From positions 1-54,560 of the forward strand of contig CALLKY010000008.1 of the NCBI GenBank assembly GCA_938083135.1: 54,560 bases of DNA. Reading direction: 5' to 3'. Source of the stretch: an uncultured Alphaproteobacteria bacterium. GTDB taxonomy: Bacteria; Pseudomonadota; Alphaproteobacteria; Bin95. How positions within the stretch are numbered: the stretch's first letter is position 1; each line of letters begins with the position of its first letter. The notes under the pieces are model-generated. The model was given only the letters and a program-made list of their open reading frames with translations. It did no database searches and was not told the origin of the DNA. The position numbers and the translations under genes were made by a program. Below, in pieces: positions 45,457 through 54,420 of the stretch.

Positions 45457-46659
45457 TTAAAGCCCAAGCACGTGTTTGGCGATGATGTCCCGCTGCACTT
45501 CATTTGTGCCGCCGTAAATGGTCGCCGCCCGGCGCAAGAGATGCTCTGTCATCACACCGCGCCCGTATTCTGGCTCCACCGGGTCCAGATTGGCGTCGAT
45601 ATTCAGGCCTTCAGGCTCATAGGGGGCGGCAAAATTGCCCAGCGCTTCGACGAAAATCTCGTTCAGTGACTGCTCAATCTCGGTGCCGTTGATCTTCAGG
45701 ATTGATGCTTCCGGCCCCACAGTCTTGCCAGCCGCTTCCGCCGCCAGCATACGGAGATTTATGTTCTCCAGCGCGCTCAGCTTGGAGGACACCGCTGAGA
45801 CTTTGCTGCGAAATTCCGGGTCGTCCCAAAGCCTGCCCTCACCAATCCCGCGCTCTTGCTGGGCGGCGGCAATGATCTTCTCAATCTTCTTCTTAGATTT
45901 GCCCACACCTGCAATGCCGGACCGTTCATTCCCTAATAGGAACTTTGCATAGGTCCAGCCCTTGTTTTCCTCACCAATCCGGTTGGTGACAGGCACCCGA
46001 ACGTCGGTGAAAAACACTTCGTTCAGGTAGTGCCCACCATCCATAGAAATGATCGGGCGGCGCTCGATGCCTGGTGCGTTCAGGTCGATCAGCAGGAAAC
46101 TGATGCCCTCCTGCTTTTTCACCTCTGTATTGGTGCGCACCAATGCGAAAATCCAATCGGCGTGATGGGCATGGCTTGTCCAGATTTTCTGGCCGTTGAC
46201 GACATACTCATCGCCATCAAGAACGGCGCGGGTTTTCAGGCTGGCAAGGTCTGAACCTGAACCTGGTTCGGAATAGCCTTGGCACCAGAAGCGGTCACAA
46301 TTCAGGATCTTCGGCAGATGCTCCTGCTTTTGCGCTTCGGTGCCGAAGGTGTAGATCACGGGGCCGACCATCATCAGGCCAAATGGGCTGAGACGCGGCG
46401 TGCTTACTGCCTGGGTTTCTTCCTCAAAAATATGCTTCTGCATCGGCGTCCAGCCGGTGCCGCCGTACTCGGCTGGCCAATTCGGTGCAATCCAGCCTTT
46501 CTTGTGAAGGATTTTGTGCCACGTCCGCGTATCTTCTTTGGAGACATATGACGGGGTCAGCTCGGATTGGCGCTGGATCTTTTCTGGCAGGTTCTCCGCG
46601 ATGAACGCCCGCACTTCCTCGCGAAATGCTGCGTCTTCTGGTGAAAATTGCGCGTCCAT
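45457..46659 (-). CDS. Acyl-CoA dehydrogenase
   Basis: A 400-residue acyl-CoA dehydrogenase with N-terminal helical domain (FSPEDAAFREEVRAFIAENL), the flavin-contact segment CQGYSEPGSGSDLASLKTRA and the C-terminal YGGTNEVQRDIIAKHVLGL. It introduces a double bond into an acyl-CoA with FAD. Starts at ATG 46659, preceded by GGAGAGAG. It sits between a terminator hairpin and the monooxygenase gene. The substrate is unknown; coupling to the neighbouring oxygenase suggests branched or cyclic carbon skeletons. Confidence 0.92.
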   Translation of the reverse strand: MDAQFSPEDAAFREEVRAFIAENLPEKIQRQSELTPSYVSKEDTRTWHKILHKKGWIAPNWPAEYGGTGWTPMQKHIFEEETQAVSTPRLSPFGLMMVGPVIYTFGTEAQKQEHLPKILNCDRFWCQGYSEPGSGSDLASLKTRAVLDGDEYVVNGQKIWTSHAHHADWIFALVRTNTEVKKQEGISFLLIDLNAPGIERRPIISMDGGHYLNEVFFTDVRVPVTNRIGEENKGWTYAKFLLGNERSGIAGVGKSKKKIEKIIAAAQQERGIGEGRLWDDPEFRSKVSAVSSKLSALENINLRMLAAEAAGKTVGPEASILKINGTEIEQSLNEIFVEALGNFAAPYEPEGLNIDANLDPVEPEYGRGVMTEHLLRRAATIYGGTNEVQRDIIAKHVLGL

Positions 46660-46680
46660 ATCTCTCTCCCTCATAACCCC

Positions 46681-46719
46681 AAACGAAAACGGGCGCGGCT
46701 CCGTTAGAAGCCACGCCCG
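46681..46719 (-). terminator. Intrinsic terminator after tctC
   Basis: On the minus strand, eleven-base arms (46719-46709 and 46700-46690, one G-U pair) with an eight-base loop are followed by TTTTCGTTT. It separates tctC from the acyl-CoA dehydrogenase gene, so the transporter can be expressed without the enzymes. Confidence 0.75.
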
Positions 46720-46735
46720 CTAGTCTAGCCGTAGT

Positions 46736-47701
46736 TTACTGCTTCTTATAGTCAATCGCGACCAGCATGTCGGCGATTGCTGCCGTCGAGCTGGTGACCA
46801 AGGCGCTCGCGTCCTTGGCATTCAGGTAAACGATCGGCATTTTGATCGCGTCGCTGATTTTCTTCATTGCAGGATCCATTGAAGCTGCCTTCAGAGCTGC
46901 CTCCATCTTGGCGATAATTGCTGCATCCGTGCCCTTGGGGAATGCGACAACGGTTGGCGCATCCATGGCGACGCCTTTGTAGCCAAGCTCATCCAGCGTT
47001 GGCGTATCGGGATAGTTGCCAAGGCGCTTGGAGGACACGGCTGCCAGCGTTTTGATCTTGCCCGGATATCGCGACTGGATGCCGCCGGAATAGGCGAAGT
47101 CGACCTGGTTAGACAGCACCAGCTGTACCATGCCACGGCCACCCTTGGTCGGGATGTAATCAACGTTGATGCCTTCCTGCTTGGCAATGGCCTGCATAAT
47201 GATCTTCGCCCCAGGGCTGAGCGACGCATACTTGATGCCGCCCTTTTCCTTCGCGAACTTCACAAGCCCAGCCATGTCATCATACGGGCGATCTTGTGGT
47301 GCTACCATGGACACCTGGAACTCTGTCAAAGCACCTGCATAGACATAGTCTTGGTTGGTGAATTTCAGCGCAGAATTGATCTGCGGGTTCAGCGTGATGC
47401 CAGTGACAGCGCCAAAGAAGAACGTGTCACCATCAGTTCCACTGCTCTTGAAGCTCTCCAGCGCGACGGCTTGACCGCCGCCTGGGCGGTTGATCACGTT
47501 GACCTGCTGGCCAAGTTCACGGGCCAGGATTTTGGAAAGCACACGGCCTTTCGTGTCCGTGCCGCCGCCTGCCTTGTAGCCGATCAGCATGGTGATTGGC
47601 TTCGTTGGCCAACTCGTGTCAGCCATGGCCGCGCTGGCAGCGATAGCGCCCGCTGCCGTCATTGCGACAGCAGCCGCAAAGCCTTTGAAAACATGTTTCA
47701 T
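46736..47701 (-). CDS. tctC: TTT-family substrate-binding protein (Bug/TctC)
   Basis: A 321-residue periplasmic binding protein with a signal peptide (residues 1-27, SAAMA-D). The start of the mature part, WPTKPITMLIGYKAGGGTDT, and VNVINRPGGGQAVA are the Bug/TctC pattern. It captures an organic acid for the TctAB permease encoded just upstream. The ligand cannot be named. Downstream of it lies a terminator. Confidence 0.93.
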   Translation of the reverse strand: MKHVFKGFAAAVAMTAAGAIAASAAMADTSWPTKPITMLIGYKAGGGTDTKGRVLSKILARELGQQVNVINRPGGGQAVALESFKSSGTDGDTFFFGAVTGITLNPQINSALKFTNQDYVYAGALTEFQVSMVAPQDRPYDDMAGLVKFAKEKGGIKYASLSPGAKIIMQAIAKQEGINVDYIPTKGGRGMVQLVLSNQVDFAYSGGIQSRYPGKIKTLAAVSSKRLGNYPDTPTLDELGYKGVAMDAPTVVAFPKGTDAAIIAKMEAALKAASMDPAMKKISDAIKMPIVYLNAKDASALVTSSTAAIADMLVAIDYKKQ

Positions 47702-47736
47702 CTTTGGTCTTCTCCCTTGGTCGATTTATTGTTGTC

Positions 47737-49254
47737 TCAGTTGGTTTCCGCTTTAGCCATCTCTGCCATTTGCTTTCGTTGCAGCACTGTCAGCCGCCAT
47801 ACGCCAACAACGGCGAGTACAGCGAATACAATGGCGACAGGATGGTCGAGCAGTTCAGGTAGGTCCGTCACTAAGCCCAGTGACTGGCGCAGCGATAGTT
47901 CAAATGAAGGCCCGATTACGAAGCCGATCAGGAATGTCACAAACGAAAAATCATACTTCTTAGAGAAGAAGCCGATGATCCCGAAAACGATCATCACGCC
48001 GATGCCAAACGTGCCGCCGCCTTGCAGATAGGCGCCAATGCAGCACAGGAACACGACAATTGGCATGATCAGCGCCGGTGATATCCGTACGATCCGCGCA
48101 AACATGTTCTGGCCAAAATACCCGATAAACAGCAGCATAACGCTAGCCGCGAGCATGGAGACATAAACACCAAGGATAAGGTCCTTGTTCTCTAGGAACA
48201 GCAGTGGCCCAGGCGTGATGCCCTGAATGGTAAAAGCACCGATCAGAATGGCGGCGATCACACTGCCGGGAATGCCAATAGCGAATAGCGGCACTAGGCT
48301 GGCTGGAACGACGGCGTTATCCGCACTTTCCGCTGCGGCCACACCTTCAATGGCACCTGATTCCTCAAAATCCGCTCCACGCCCTGATGCGCGTCGTTCA
48401 GCGCCGTAGGACAGGAAAGAACCAACACTGGCCCCAAGTCCTGGCAAAATGCCAACCACGGTGCCAATCAACGAGCCACGCACAATTGGGCGGATACAGT
48501 TTTTCCAGTCTGCCAGGGTGACAATCTGGTCTTCGCGCTTGGATGACCCTTTCAGCAGGTCTGCCTCATCCGCAAGCCGCTGCCGCTGTCCGATCTGGAT
48601 CATCATTTCAGAAAGCGCCAGCATGCCGATGGCGACGGGGATAAGCGGCAGGCCGTCGTAAAGCTCAATCAATCCGAATGTCAGCCGGGGTGATCCGGTT
48701 TCAATCTCCAGTCCCATACAAGAAATCAGGATCCCGAAGAGGCCTGCGATCAAGCCCTTGATCATGGAGCGCCCGGACAGACCAGCGATGAATACCATGG
48801 AGAAAGCCAGGATGGCCGTTAGTTCCACTGGCCCAATGCCCAGCGCATATTCCGCCAATTCTTGCGCGACCAGAATAAGCACGACTGTTGAGAACAGATC
48901 CCCCAATACGGACGCGAACAGGCCCATTTTCAGCGCCTTTTGCGCCTTACCTGCACGCGCCAGCGGATATCCCGCCATTGCCGTCGGCGTCGATGAAGGT
49001 TCGCCCGGCGTATTCAGCAGGATCGCGGATACAGCACTCCCCGCCGTGGAGCCTTTAGAGATGCCCACCAGGAATGCGATTGCCGACAAGGGCTCTAGGT
49101 AGAACGTTAGCGGGATCGCAACAGCCGTCGCCGTGCCTTTGCCTAGCCCAGGCAATGCGCCAACGAGATATCCAAGCGTCACCCCAAACAATATCCAGGC
49201 AATATTGCCGACAGCGAAGGCCGACCCAGCGACCGAATACAGCTCATCAAGCAT
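47737..49254 (-). CDS. tctA: TTT transporter large permease (TctA)
   Basis: A 505-residue membrane protein with about 11-12 helices. The opening GYLVGALPGLGKGTATAVAI and the conserved LLNTPGEPSSTPTAMAGYPLA are TctA hallmarks; GILPGLGASVGSFLSYGAER is the repeat in the second half. It uses an ion gradient to import a carboxylate with TctB and TctC. Six bases after tctB. Confidence 0.95.
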   Translation of the reverse strand: MLDELYSVAGSAFAVGNIAWILFGVTLGYLVGALPGLGKGTATAVAIPLTFYLEPLSAIAFLVGISKGSTAGSAVSAILLNTPGEPSSTPTAMAGYPLARAGKAQKALKMGLFASVLGDLFSTVVLILVAQELAEYALGIGPVELTAILAFSMVFIAGLSGRSMIKGLIAGLFGILISCMGLEIETGSPRLTFGLIELYDGLPLIPVAIGMLALSEMMIQIGQRQRLADEADLLKGSSKREDQIVTLADWKNCIRPIVRGSLIGTVVGILPGLGASVGSFLSYGAERRASGRGADFEESGAIEGVAAAESADNAVVPASLVPLFAIGIPGSVIAAILIGAFTIQGITPGPLLFLENKDLILGVYVSMLAASVMLLFIGYFGQNMFARIVRISPALIMPIVVFLCCIGAYLQGGGTFGIGVMIVFGIIGFFSKKYDFSFVTFLIGFVIGPSFELSLRQSLGLVTDLPELLDHPVAIVFAVLAVVGVWRLTVLQRKQMAEMAKAETN

Positions 49255-49260
49255 GTCTGA

Positions 49261-49707
49261 TCATCCAATCGCCGTGCCGAGTACTTCGTAGAAAAGCAGC
49301 CATGCACCGATCAGCAGAAAGGCCGGAATGCCAATCAGGAAATAAATGCGCCGTTCGCCCATAAAGAGCATGAGGCCCAAAATCAGTAGCCCAGCCGCCA
49401 CCGCCGGGTTCACATATTTGAATTGCAGCACTGCGACACCTACAGCCACAATAACGGCAACCGATGAGATCCACTCCGCCTTCGGCACCGCCTGGCCTGC
49501 CGCTTTGCCGCGCTTGAGCTTACCCGCAGCTTGCAACGTCAACAGGACCGCTAGGCCCGTTATGCACACGGCACAAATCTGCGGCAGCAAAGCCGGCGAA
49601 ATTGAAGCGTCGCCGCCATCGCTCGTTTGCGTAGGGATCAACACAAAGAGTGTGATGAGCCCAAACGCCATCAAGCCGATACCGGCATATAAGTCTGACT
49701 TTGGCAT
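49261..49707 (-). CDS. tctB: TTT transporter small permease (TctB)
   Basis: A 148-residue protein with four hydrophobic helices, the size and position of TctB. Sequence conservation in this family is low, so the call leans on context: it immediately precedes tctA and tctC. It heads the minus-strand transport unit and is divergent from the NIPSNAP-like gene across a 96-base gap. Confidence 0.85.
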   Translation of the reverse strand: MPKSDLYAGIGLMAFGLITLFVLIPTQTSDGGDASISPALLPQICAVCITGLAVLLTLQAAGKLKRGKAAGQAVPKAEWISSVAVIVAVGVAVLQFKYVNPAVAAGLLILGLMLFMGERRIYFLIGIPAFLLIGAWLLFYEVLGTAIG

Positions 49708-49803
49708 TCCCTGATATGTCCGCTGTTCTGGTTGTTGACCGAACTAGCGCAAAGCGTATCGTGCGACATTGCGGAATGTCCACAGTGGATGGAAAGGTGC
49801 CCC

Positions 49804-50409
49804 ATGAACCCAATCTATGAATATTGCCGCTTCAAGACAGCACCCCGTGCACTGCATTCGGCGCCCGCGGCTGCTCGTGAGCGCTTGGCCGAACGGGCAA
49901 GAGCCAGCGGCGGCAAGCTCTTTGGATGCTGGCGCAGCGTTGTGGGGCTTGGCTTAGCGAGAGACGAAGGCATTGCCGTTACAAGCTGGGCCAGTGTGGC
50001 TGCAGCCAAAGCTGCAACACCTGTAGCGGACGCAGAATGTACTCTTCTTAAGGCTACGGTGCGCCCGCTCACAGACGCCGCACCAACCTATGAAGGCGTA
50101 TATGTATTCCGGTGGTTCGATGTGGCGGAGGCCGAATGGCAAGACTTCTGCGATCTCTCCAACGCCGCGTGGCCGAACATGGAATCCGTTTTCGACGTCA
50201 ACATCTGCGGCTTCTGGAAAAGCCTCGATACCAAACCTCCCGCGTCAAAAACCCTGCTACTAACCCGCTATGCCGACCTCTCGGTCTGGGAAGCTTCGCG
50301 TTGGTGGAATAAGCCAGTTGCAGCGGCCGACGCCTCTATGAGTCGCTTTAAGGCGCGCAATGAAATGATCGATGCAACAGTCGCTTACCCAGCACTTCCA
50401 ATTTTCTAG
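49804..50409 (+). CDS. NIPSNAP-like hypothetical protein
   Basis: A 201-residue soluble protein, ATG at 49804 with GAAAGG upstream. The second half (YEGVYVFRWFDVAEAEWQDF, then LLLTRYADLSVWEASRWWN) looks like a ferredoxin-like alpha+beta domain of the NIPSNAP / dimeric alpha-beta barrel kind. The match is by pattern only. Divergent from the tct operon and 33 bases before a drug-type exporter; a role in the catabolic set is possible but unsupported. Confidence 0.5.
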   Translation: MNPIYEYCRFKTAPRALHSAPAAARERLAERARASGGKLFGCWRSVVGLGLARDEGIAVTSWASVAAAKAATPVADAECTLLKATVRPLTDAAPTYEGVYVFRWFDVAEAEWQDFCDLSNAAWPNMESVFDVNICGFWKSLDTKPPASKTLLLTRYADLSVWEASRWWNKPVAAADASMSRFKARNEMIDATVAYPALPIF

Positions 50410-50442
50410 TTCAACAACAAGAAGCAGCACACCCAGTTCGCG

Positions 50443-51939
50443 ATGGCCAGAAAGATCACGCCGAAGCAATGGCTGACGCTGCTAACGGTGCAGCTCTGCA
50501 CAGTGCTATTCGGCGCGACGGTCACCAGCGTCACGGTGATTCTGCCGCAGATGAAGGGTGCCCTTTCTGCCACAACAGACCAGATCGCCTGGATCCTCAC
50601 GCTGAACCTCGTCGCCACCGCTGCAGCCACGCCGCTGACAGGTTGGCTGGCATCCAAGCTTGGCTGGCGCAAGCTAATGCTGGGCTCCGTTATCGGCTTC
50701 ACTTTCGCTTCCGCTGCATGCGGGTTCGCGGATACGCTGGAAACACTGTTGGTTTTCCGGGTGATCCAAGGTGCATTTGGCGCACCAATCTTCCCGCTCG
50801 GTCAATCCATCATCCTGGCGCGATTCCACCGGGAACAGCATCCGATGGCGCTGATGATGTGGGGTGTCGGTGGCGTTATGGGGCCAATCTTAGGCCCGAC
50901 CTTCGGTGGCATGGTCGCGGATGCATTGGATTGGCGCTGGGCGTTTTTCATGATGGTTCCGCTTGGCTTAGCGGCCTGCGTTCCAATCATTTTATCTTTG
51001 AAAAACGAAGAGCAAGGCATTGGTAGGCGGTTCGATTTTATCGGATTCATCCTCATCGCTGTTGCCGTCGGCTCCATGCAATTGGTGTTCGATCGGGGGC
51101 AGCGGCTGGATTGGTTCGACTCGACCGAAATCATTATTGAGGCGTCACTCGCCGCCGCGTGCATCTACTTCTTCCTGGTCCACGCTAGTTTCGCGCGCGC
51201 ACCCTTATTCGAGGCAGCGACCTTCAAAGATAGGAATCTTGTGCTCGGCGTCTGCTTCGCTCTGATTATGGGCATGTTGCAATACACGCCGATGGTCCTG
51301 TTCCCTTCCCTGCTACAGGACCTGCGCGGATATCCGGATTCTATCGTTGGCTATCTGATCGCTACCCGTGGCGTTGGCAATTTCTTGAGCTTCTTCGTCG
51401 TCGCGCAATGCACACGGCTCAATCCACGGGCAACATTGGCGGCGGGGCTTCTGATCCAAGCCGGGGCTGGTGTGTGGATGGGCCAGTTGGATATGAACAT
51501 GACATCCGCCGATGTCATGTGGACCAATATCATCCACGGATTCGGATTCGGGCTGGCCTACACACCCATGGCCGTATTAGCGTTTTCGACGCTTGAACCA
51601 CGGCTTTTAACCCAGGGTAATGCAATTTTTAGCCTGCTCAGAATGCTTGGCAGCAGCATCTTTATTTCAATAACGCTGGTCATTTTCGTGCAGTCAAGCG
51701 CCGGCGCATATGCCAATCTCTCCAGCTTGGTGACACCCTTCGACAGCGGACGCCTGGCACCCTGGATCGCGCAGTTTGGTGAGATAACAAGCCGGACATT
51801 TCAACAGCTTGCGGGCGAACAGGTCCGCCGGGAAGCCGCAATGATCGGCTATCTGAACGCCTTCCATCTGCTAACAATCATGCCGGCTTTGGCTGCTCCA
51901 TTGGCATTCTGCTTCAAAGTCCGCCCTCGCGACGGATAG
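50443..51939 (+). CDS. DHA2-type MFS exporter (EmrB/QacA-like)
   Basis: A 498-residue protein with about 14 membrane segments. Motif TSVTVILPQMKGALSATTDQ with WILTLNLVATAAATPLTGWL, the loop SKLGWRKLMLGSV and the proline-glycine motif GPILGPTFGGMVADALDWRW are typical of EmrB-like proton-driven exporters. No membrane-fusion (EmrA) gene is adjacent, so it may work alone or with a distant partner. The exported compound is unknown. Confidence 0.88.
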   Translation: MARKITPKQWLTLLTVQLCTVLFGATVTSVTVILPQMKGALSATTDQIAWILTLNLVATAAATPLTGWLASKLGWRKLMLGSVIGFTFASAACGFADTLETLLVFRVIQGAFGAPIFPLGQSIILARFHREQHPMALMMWGVGGVMGPILGPTFGGMVADALDWRWAFFMMVPLGLAACVPIILSLKNEEQGIGRRFDFIGFILIAVAVGSMQLVFDRGQRLDWFDSTEIIIEASLAAACIYFFLVHASFARAPLFEAATFKDRNLVLGVCFALIMGMLQYTPMVLFPSLLQDLRGYPDSIVGYLIATRGVGNFLSFFVVAQCTRLNPRATLAAGLLIQAGAGVWMGQLDMNMTSADVMWTNIIHGFGFGLAYTPMAVLAFSTLEPRLLTQGNAIFSLLRMLGSSIFISITLVIFVQSSAGAYANLSSLVTPFDSGRLAPWIAQFGEITSRTFQQLAGEQVRREAAMIGYLNAFHLLTIMPALAAPLAFCFKVRPRDG

Positions 51940-52057
51940 TAACCGATGCACCCTTTCGGTGGAAAACGTGGGGATAATTTGTGCACAGATGATAAATAAT
52001 CCAGGAGCGTTTCAATCACCCTTGCGCTTACCCTATCGGTGAATTCATGGAGCGCGA

Positions 52058-52174
52058 ATGATGCACGGCGAGACCAAAACCAAAGCCCGGAAATCAAACT
52101 CATTGCGGCTTGGCTTGGCGCTGTCTGTGATTGTATTCCTGGCGGCTGCAGCCAGCATCGCCAACCTGCCCTAG
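52058..52174 (+). CDS. Possible 38-residue single-helix membrane protein
   Basis: ATG 52058 to TAG 52172-52174 encodes a basic N-terminus (HGETKTKARKSNSLR) followed by one hydrophobic helix (LGLALSVIVFLAAAASIANL). GGAG lies five bases before the ATG. Such small proteins often stabilise membrane complexes. The overlapping 165-residue frame on the same strand has no protein-like features. Unknown family. Confidence 0.45.
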   Translation: MMHGETKTKARKSNSLRLGLALSVIVFLAAAASIANLP

Positions 52175-52242
52175 CGGCTGATCGCGCGCAAAACCTCGTT
52201 CTATTACTAGATGCGACTCTGACGCTGGCTAGGCAGAAGCGC

Positions 52243-52728
52243 CTATTTTGCTGGCTTGAACCAGCGGTGCGTTACACGGTCGCCAAGCTCAAACGCGAGT
52301 CGGCTGGCCATGCCGGCGCGGAGTTCCAAAATACCTGTTGTTGGCAAATCTGTGCCGCGTGCCGTCGTCGAATAGGGCGTTGCGTGCTCAATGACGTGAA
52401 TGACACGGCCTTCCGCATCAATGAAAATCATATCAAGCGGTGCCGGGGTATTCTTCATCCAGAAGTACGCTGGGCCTGGCGGGACTTGCCGGAAGAGCAT
52501 GCCTTCAAAAGCGGCAAGCCGTGGTCGCTTCATTAGCCCGCAAGCCTTTTCCTCCGCAGTCGCAGCAAGTTCGACAGTGAATTCCGTAACACCGCGTAAG
52601 GTTTCCACCGTTAACTGCTCTGTCTTGAGCTGTGGCTGCGGAGGGTTCTTACAAGCATAGGCGGGCACCGCGCTGAGCATGACAGCCAGGCAGATACCAG
52701 ACAGGCTTAGGGATCGAAGTACTTTCAT
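52243..52728 (-). CDS. DUF192 family exported protein
   Basis: A 161-residue protein with a signal peptide (LSGICLAVMLSAVPAYA) and the DUF192 domain: FTVELAATAEEKACGLMKRP, MLFRQVPPGPAYFWMKNTPA and LDMIFIDAEGRVIHV. Function of the family is unknown. Start ATG 52728 is preferred over 52737, but either works. Alone on the minus strand between the exporter and glpK. Confidence 0.88.
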   Translation of the reverse strand: MKVLRSLSLSGICLAVMLSAVPAYACKNPPQPQLKTEQLTVETLRGVTEFTVELAATAEEKACGLMKRPRLAAFEGMLFRQVPPGPAYFWMKNTPAPLDMIFIDAEGRVIHVIEHATPYSTTARGTDLPTTGILELRAGMASRLAFELGDRVTHRWFKPAK

Positions 52729-52811
52729 AACAGGCATTATAGCAAAGCATGTGTGAAGAATCTTGCTGATCGGTAACGTCTATTGCAGGGTTGTGCATCG
52801 GAGAATCCCCC

Positions 52812-54302
52812 ATGACGACATTGCTCGCCATCGATGCTGGCACAACATCAACCCGCGCCCTCGCTTTTGACCTGACCGGTACGATTATCGGTGAGAGCCA
52901 GCGTGAGTTTACGCAGATCTACCCGCAACCGGGTTGGGTCGAACATGACGCTGAGGAAATCTGGCTGGAAACACAGCATTGTATCCGCGCTGTGCTCACC
53001 AGCCTGGGGCAGCAACCAGTCGCGATTGGCCTGACCAATCAACGGGAAACCGTGGTGATTTGGGAGCGTGCATCGGGCCGCCCCATCGCTAACGCAATCG
53101 TCTGGCAGGACAGGCGTACTGCAAGCCAATGCCGCAGCCTCGCCCAAGCGGGCCATGAGACGGAAGTGACTGAGAAAACCGGCCTCGTGCTGGACCCCTA
53201 TTTTTCCGCGACAAAGATTGCCTGGATTCTGGACAATACACCGGGCGCCCGCGCTAAAGCCGATGCTGGCGATCTGGCGTTCGGCACAATTGATAGCTGG
53301 TTGCTTTGGCGGCTGACGGCAGGCGGCGTGCATGCAACGGATGCAACGAATGCAGCCCGCACATCCCTCTACAAAATCCGCGAAGGTCGCTGGGATGAGG
53401 CGCTTTGCAGGATATTCAACGTGCCGATGGGCATGCTGCCGGAGGTACGCGACAGCGCTGGCGATTTTGGCCGGACGGATAAGGCTGCGATTGGTGCTGA
53501 GTTACCGATTCTAGGCATTGCCGGCGACCAGCAGGCCGCAACCGTCGGCCAGGCCTGCTTTGCTCCCGGCGATGTCAAAAGCACCTATGGCACGGGCTGC
53601 TTTGCGTTGGTCAACACTGGAACAACGCTTCAAACGAGCCAAAACCGGCTACTTGGCACAATCGCCTACAGGATCAATGGTGAGACGACTTATGCGCTGG
53701 AGGGCTCAATATTTGCCGCGGGCGCTGCCGTCCAATGGCTGCGTGATGGCCTGAAGGTTGTCCGGTCAGCACTGGAAGCCGAAGCCATGACAAAATCACT
53801 CGCAAGCAATCAAGGCGTTTATATGGTTCCAGCCTTCGCTGGCCTCGGCGCGCCATGGTGGGACGCAGAAGCCCGTGGAGCCATTTTTGGCCTGACACGC
53901 GATACAGGCCCAGAGCAGCTCGCCCGCGCCGCATTGGAAGCCGTTGGCTACCAAACAGCAGACCTGCTCGATGCCATTGGCGCTGACGGGGCTAAAGTCA
54001 TGGCCCTTCGGGTCGATGGTGGGGTGACCCGAAATGACTGGGCGATGCAGTTTCTGAGCGACATCCTGGCGATCCCTGTAGAGCGCCCGAAGGTGACCGA
54101 GACCACTGCTTGGGGTGCAGCCATGCTTGCAGGCCTTGCCGCCGGCGCATTTGAAAGCCTTGAAGATGCAGGCCACCGCTGGCGCGCCGACCACCGTTTC
54201 GAGCCAAACATGGATAAGGCGGACCGTATTCGCCTCCTCGCTGGATGGCGCGATGCCTTGGAACGCACGCTGACTGATGCAGCGGCCCGCAGGCCCAATT
54301 AG
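52812..54302 (+). CDS. glpK: Glycerol kinase
   Basis: A 496-residue FGGY-family kinase that phosphorylates glycerol to glycerol 3-phosphate. Seen: N-terminal phosphate loop [30 protein letters not shown], the family signature region [12 protein letters not shown] and the C-terminal ATP-binding [17 protein letters not shown] 52812 ([10 protein letters not shown]) is the correct start; an upstream ATG at 52791 adds seven unrelated residues. No glpF, glpD or regulator is adjacent. The stop overlaps the end of a minus-strand gene fragment. Confidence 0.95.
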   Translation: MTTLLAIDAGTTSTRALAFDLTGTIIGESQREFTQIYPQPGWVEHDAEEIWLETQHCIRAVLTSLGQQPVAIGLTNQRETVVIWERASGRPIANAIVWQDRRTASQCRSLAQAGHETEVTEKTGLVLDPYFSATKIAWILDNTPGARAKADAGDLAFGTIDSWLLWRLTAGGVHATDATNAARTSLYKIREGRWDEALCRIFNVPMGMLPEVRDSAGDFGRTDKAAIGAELPILGIAGDQQAATVGQACFAPGDVKSTYGTGCFALVNTGTTLQTSQNRLLGTIAYRINGETTYALEGSIFAAGAAVQWLRDGLKVVRSALEAEAMTKSLASNQGVYMVPAFAGLGAPWWDAEARGAIFGLTRDTGPEQLARAALEAVGYQTADLLDAIGADGAKVMALRVDGGVTRNDWAMQFLSDILAIPVERPKVTETTAWGAAMLAGLAAGAFESLEDAGHRWRADHRFEPNMDKADRIRLLAGWRDALERTLTDAAARRPN

Positions 54303-54412
54303 TCGTCAATGATCACCTTCTCTTCGACGACGTAGGTTTTGATTGCGCCAATGAACTCAGCGCCATCTGCGAACAGGCGTTTTGCCTGATCAGACTGGAT
54401 CGCTTGTTCCAT
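54299..54412 (-). pseudogene. 3' fragment of a gene cut by the IS3 element
   Basis: The minus strand reads MEQAIQSDQAKRLFADGAEF, then about 17 residues ending KVIIDD and TAA. Upstream in frame the sequence runs straight into IS-like DNA near 54421, so the 5' part of the gene is missing or displaced beyond the window. ATG 54412 could allow a 37-residue product. No family recognised. Confidence 0.5.
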
Positions 54413-54420
54413 TGTCTCCA

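Noticed and set aside
52039-52536. A 165-residue plus-strand frame
   Set aside because: Half of it is antisense to the DUF192 gene, and the free half is better explained by the 38-residue frame with a ribosome binding site.
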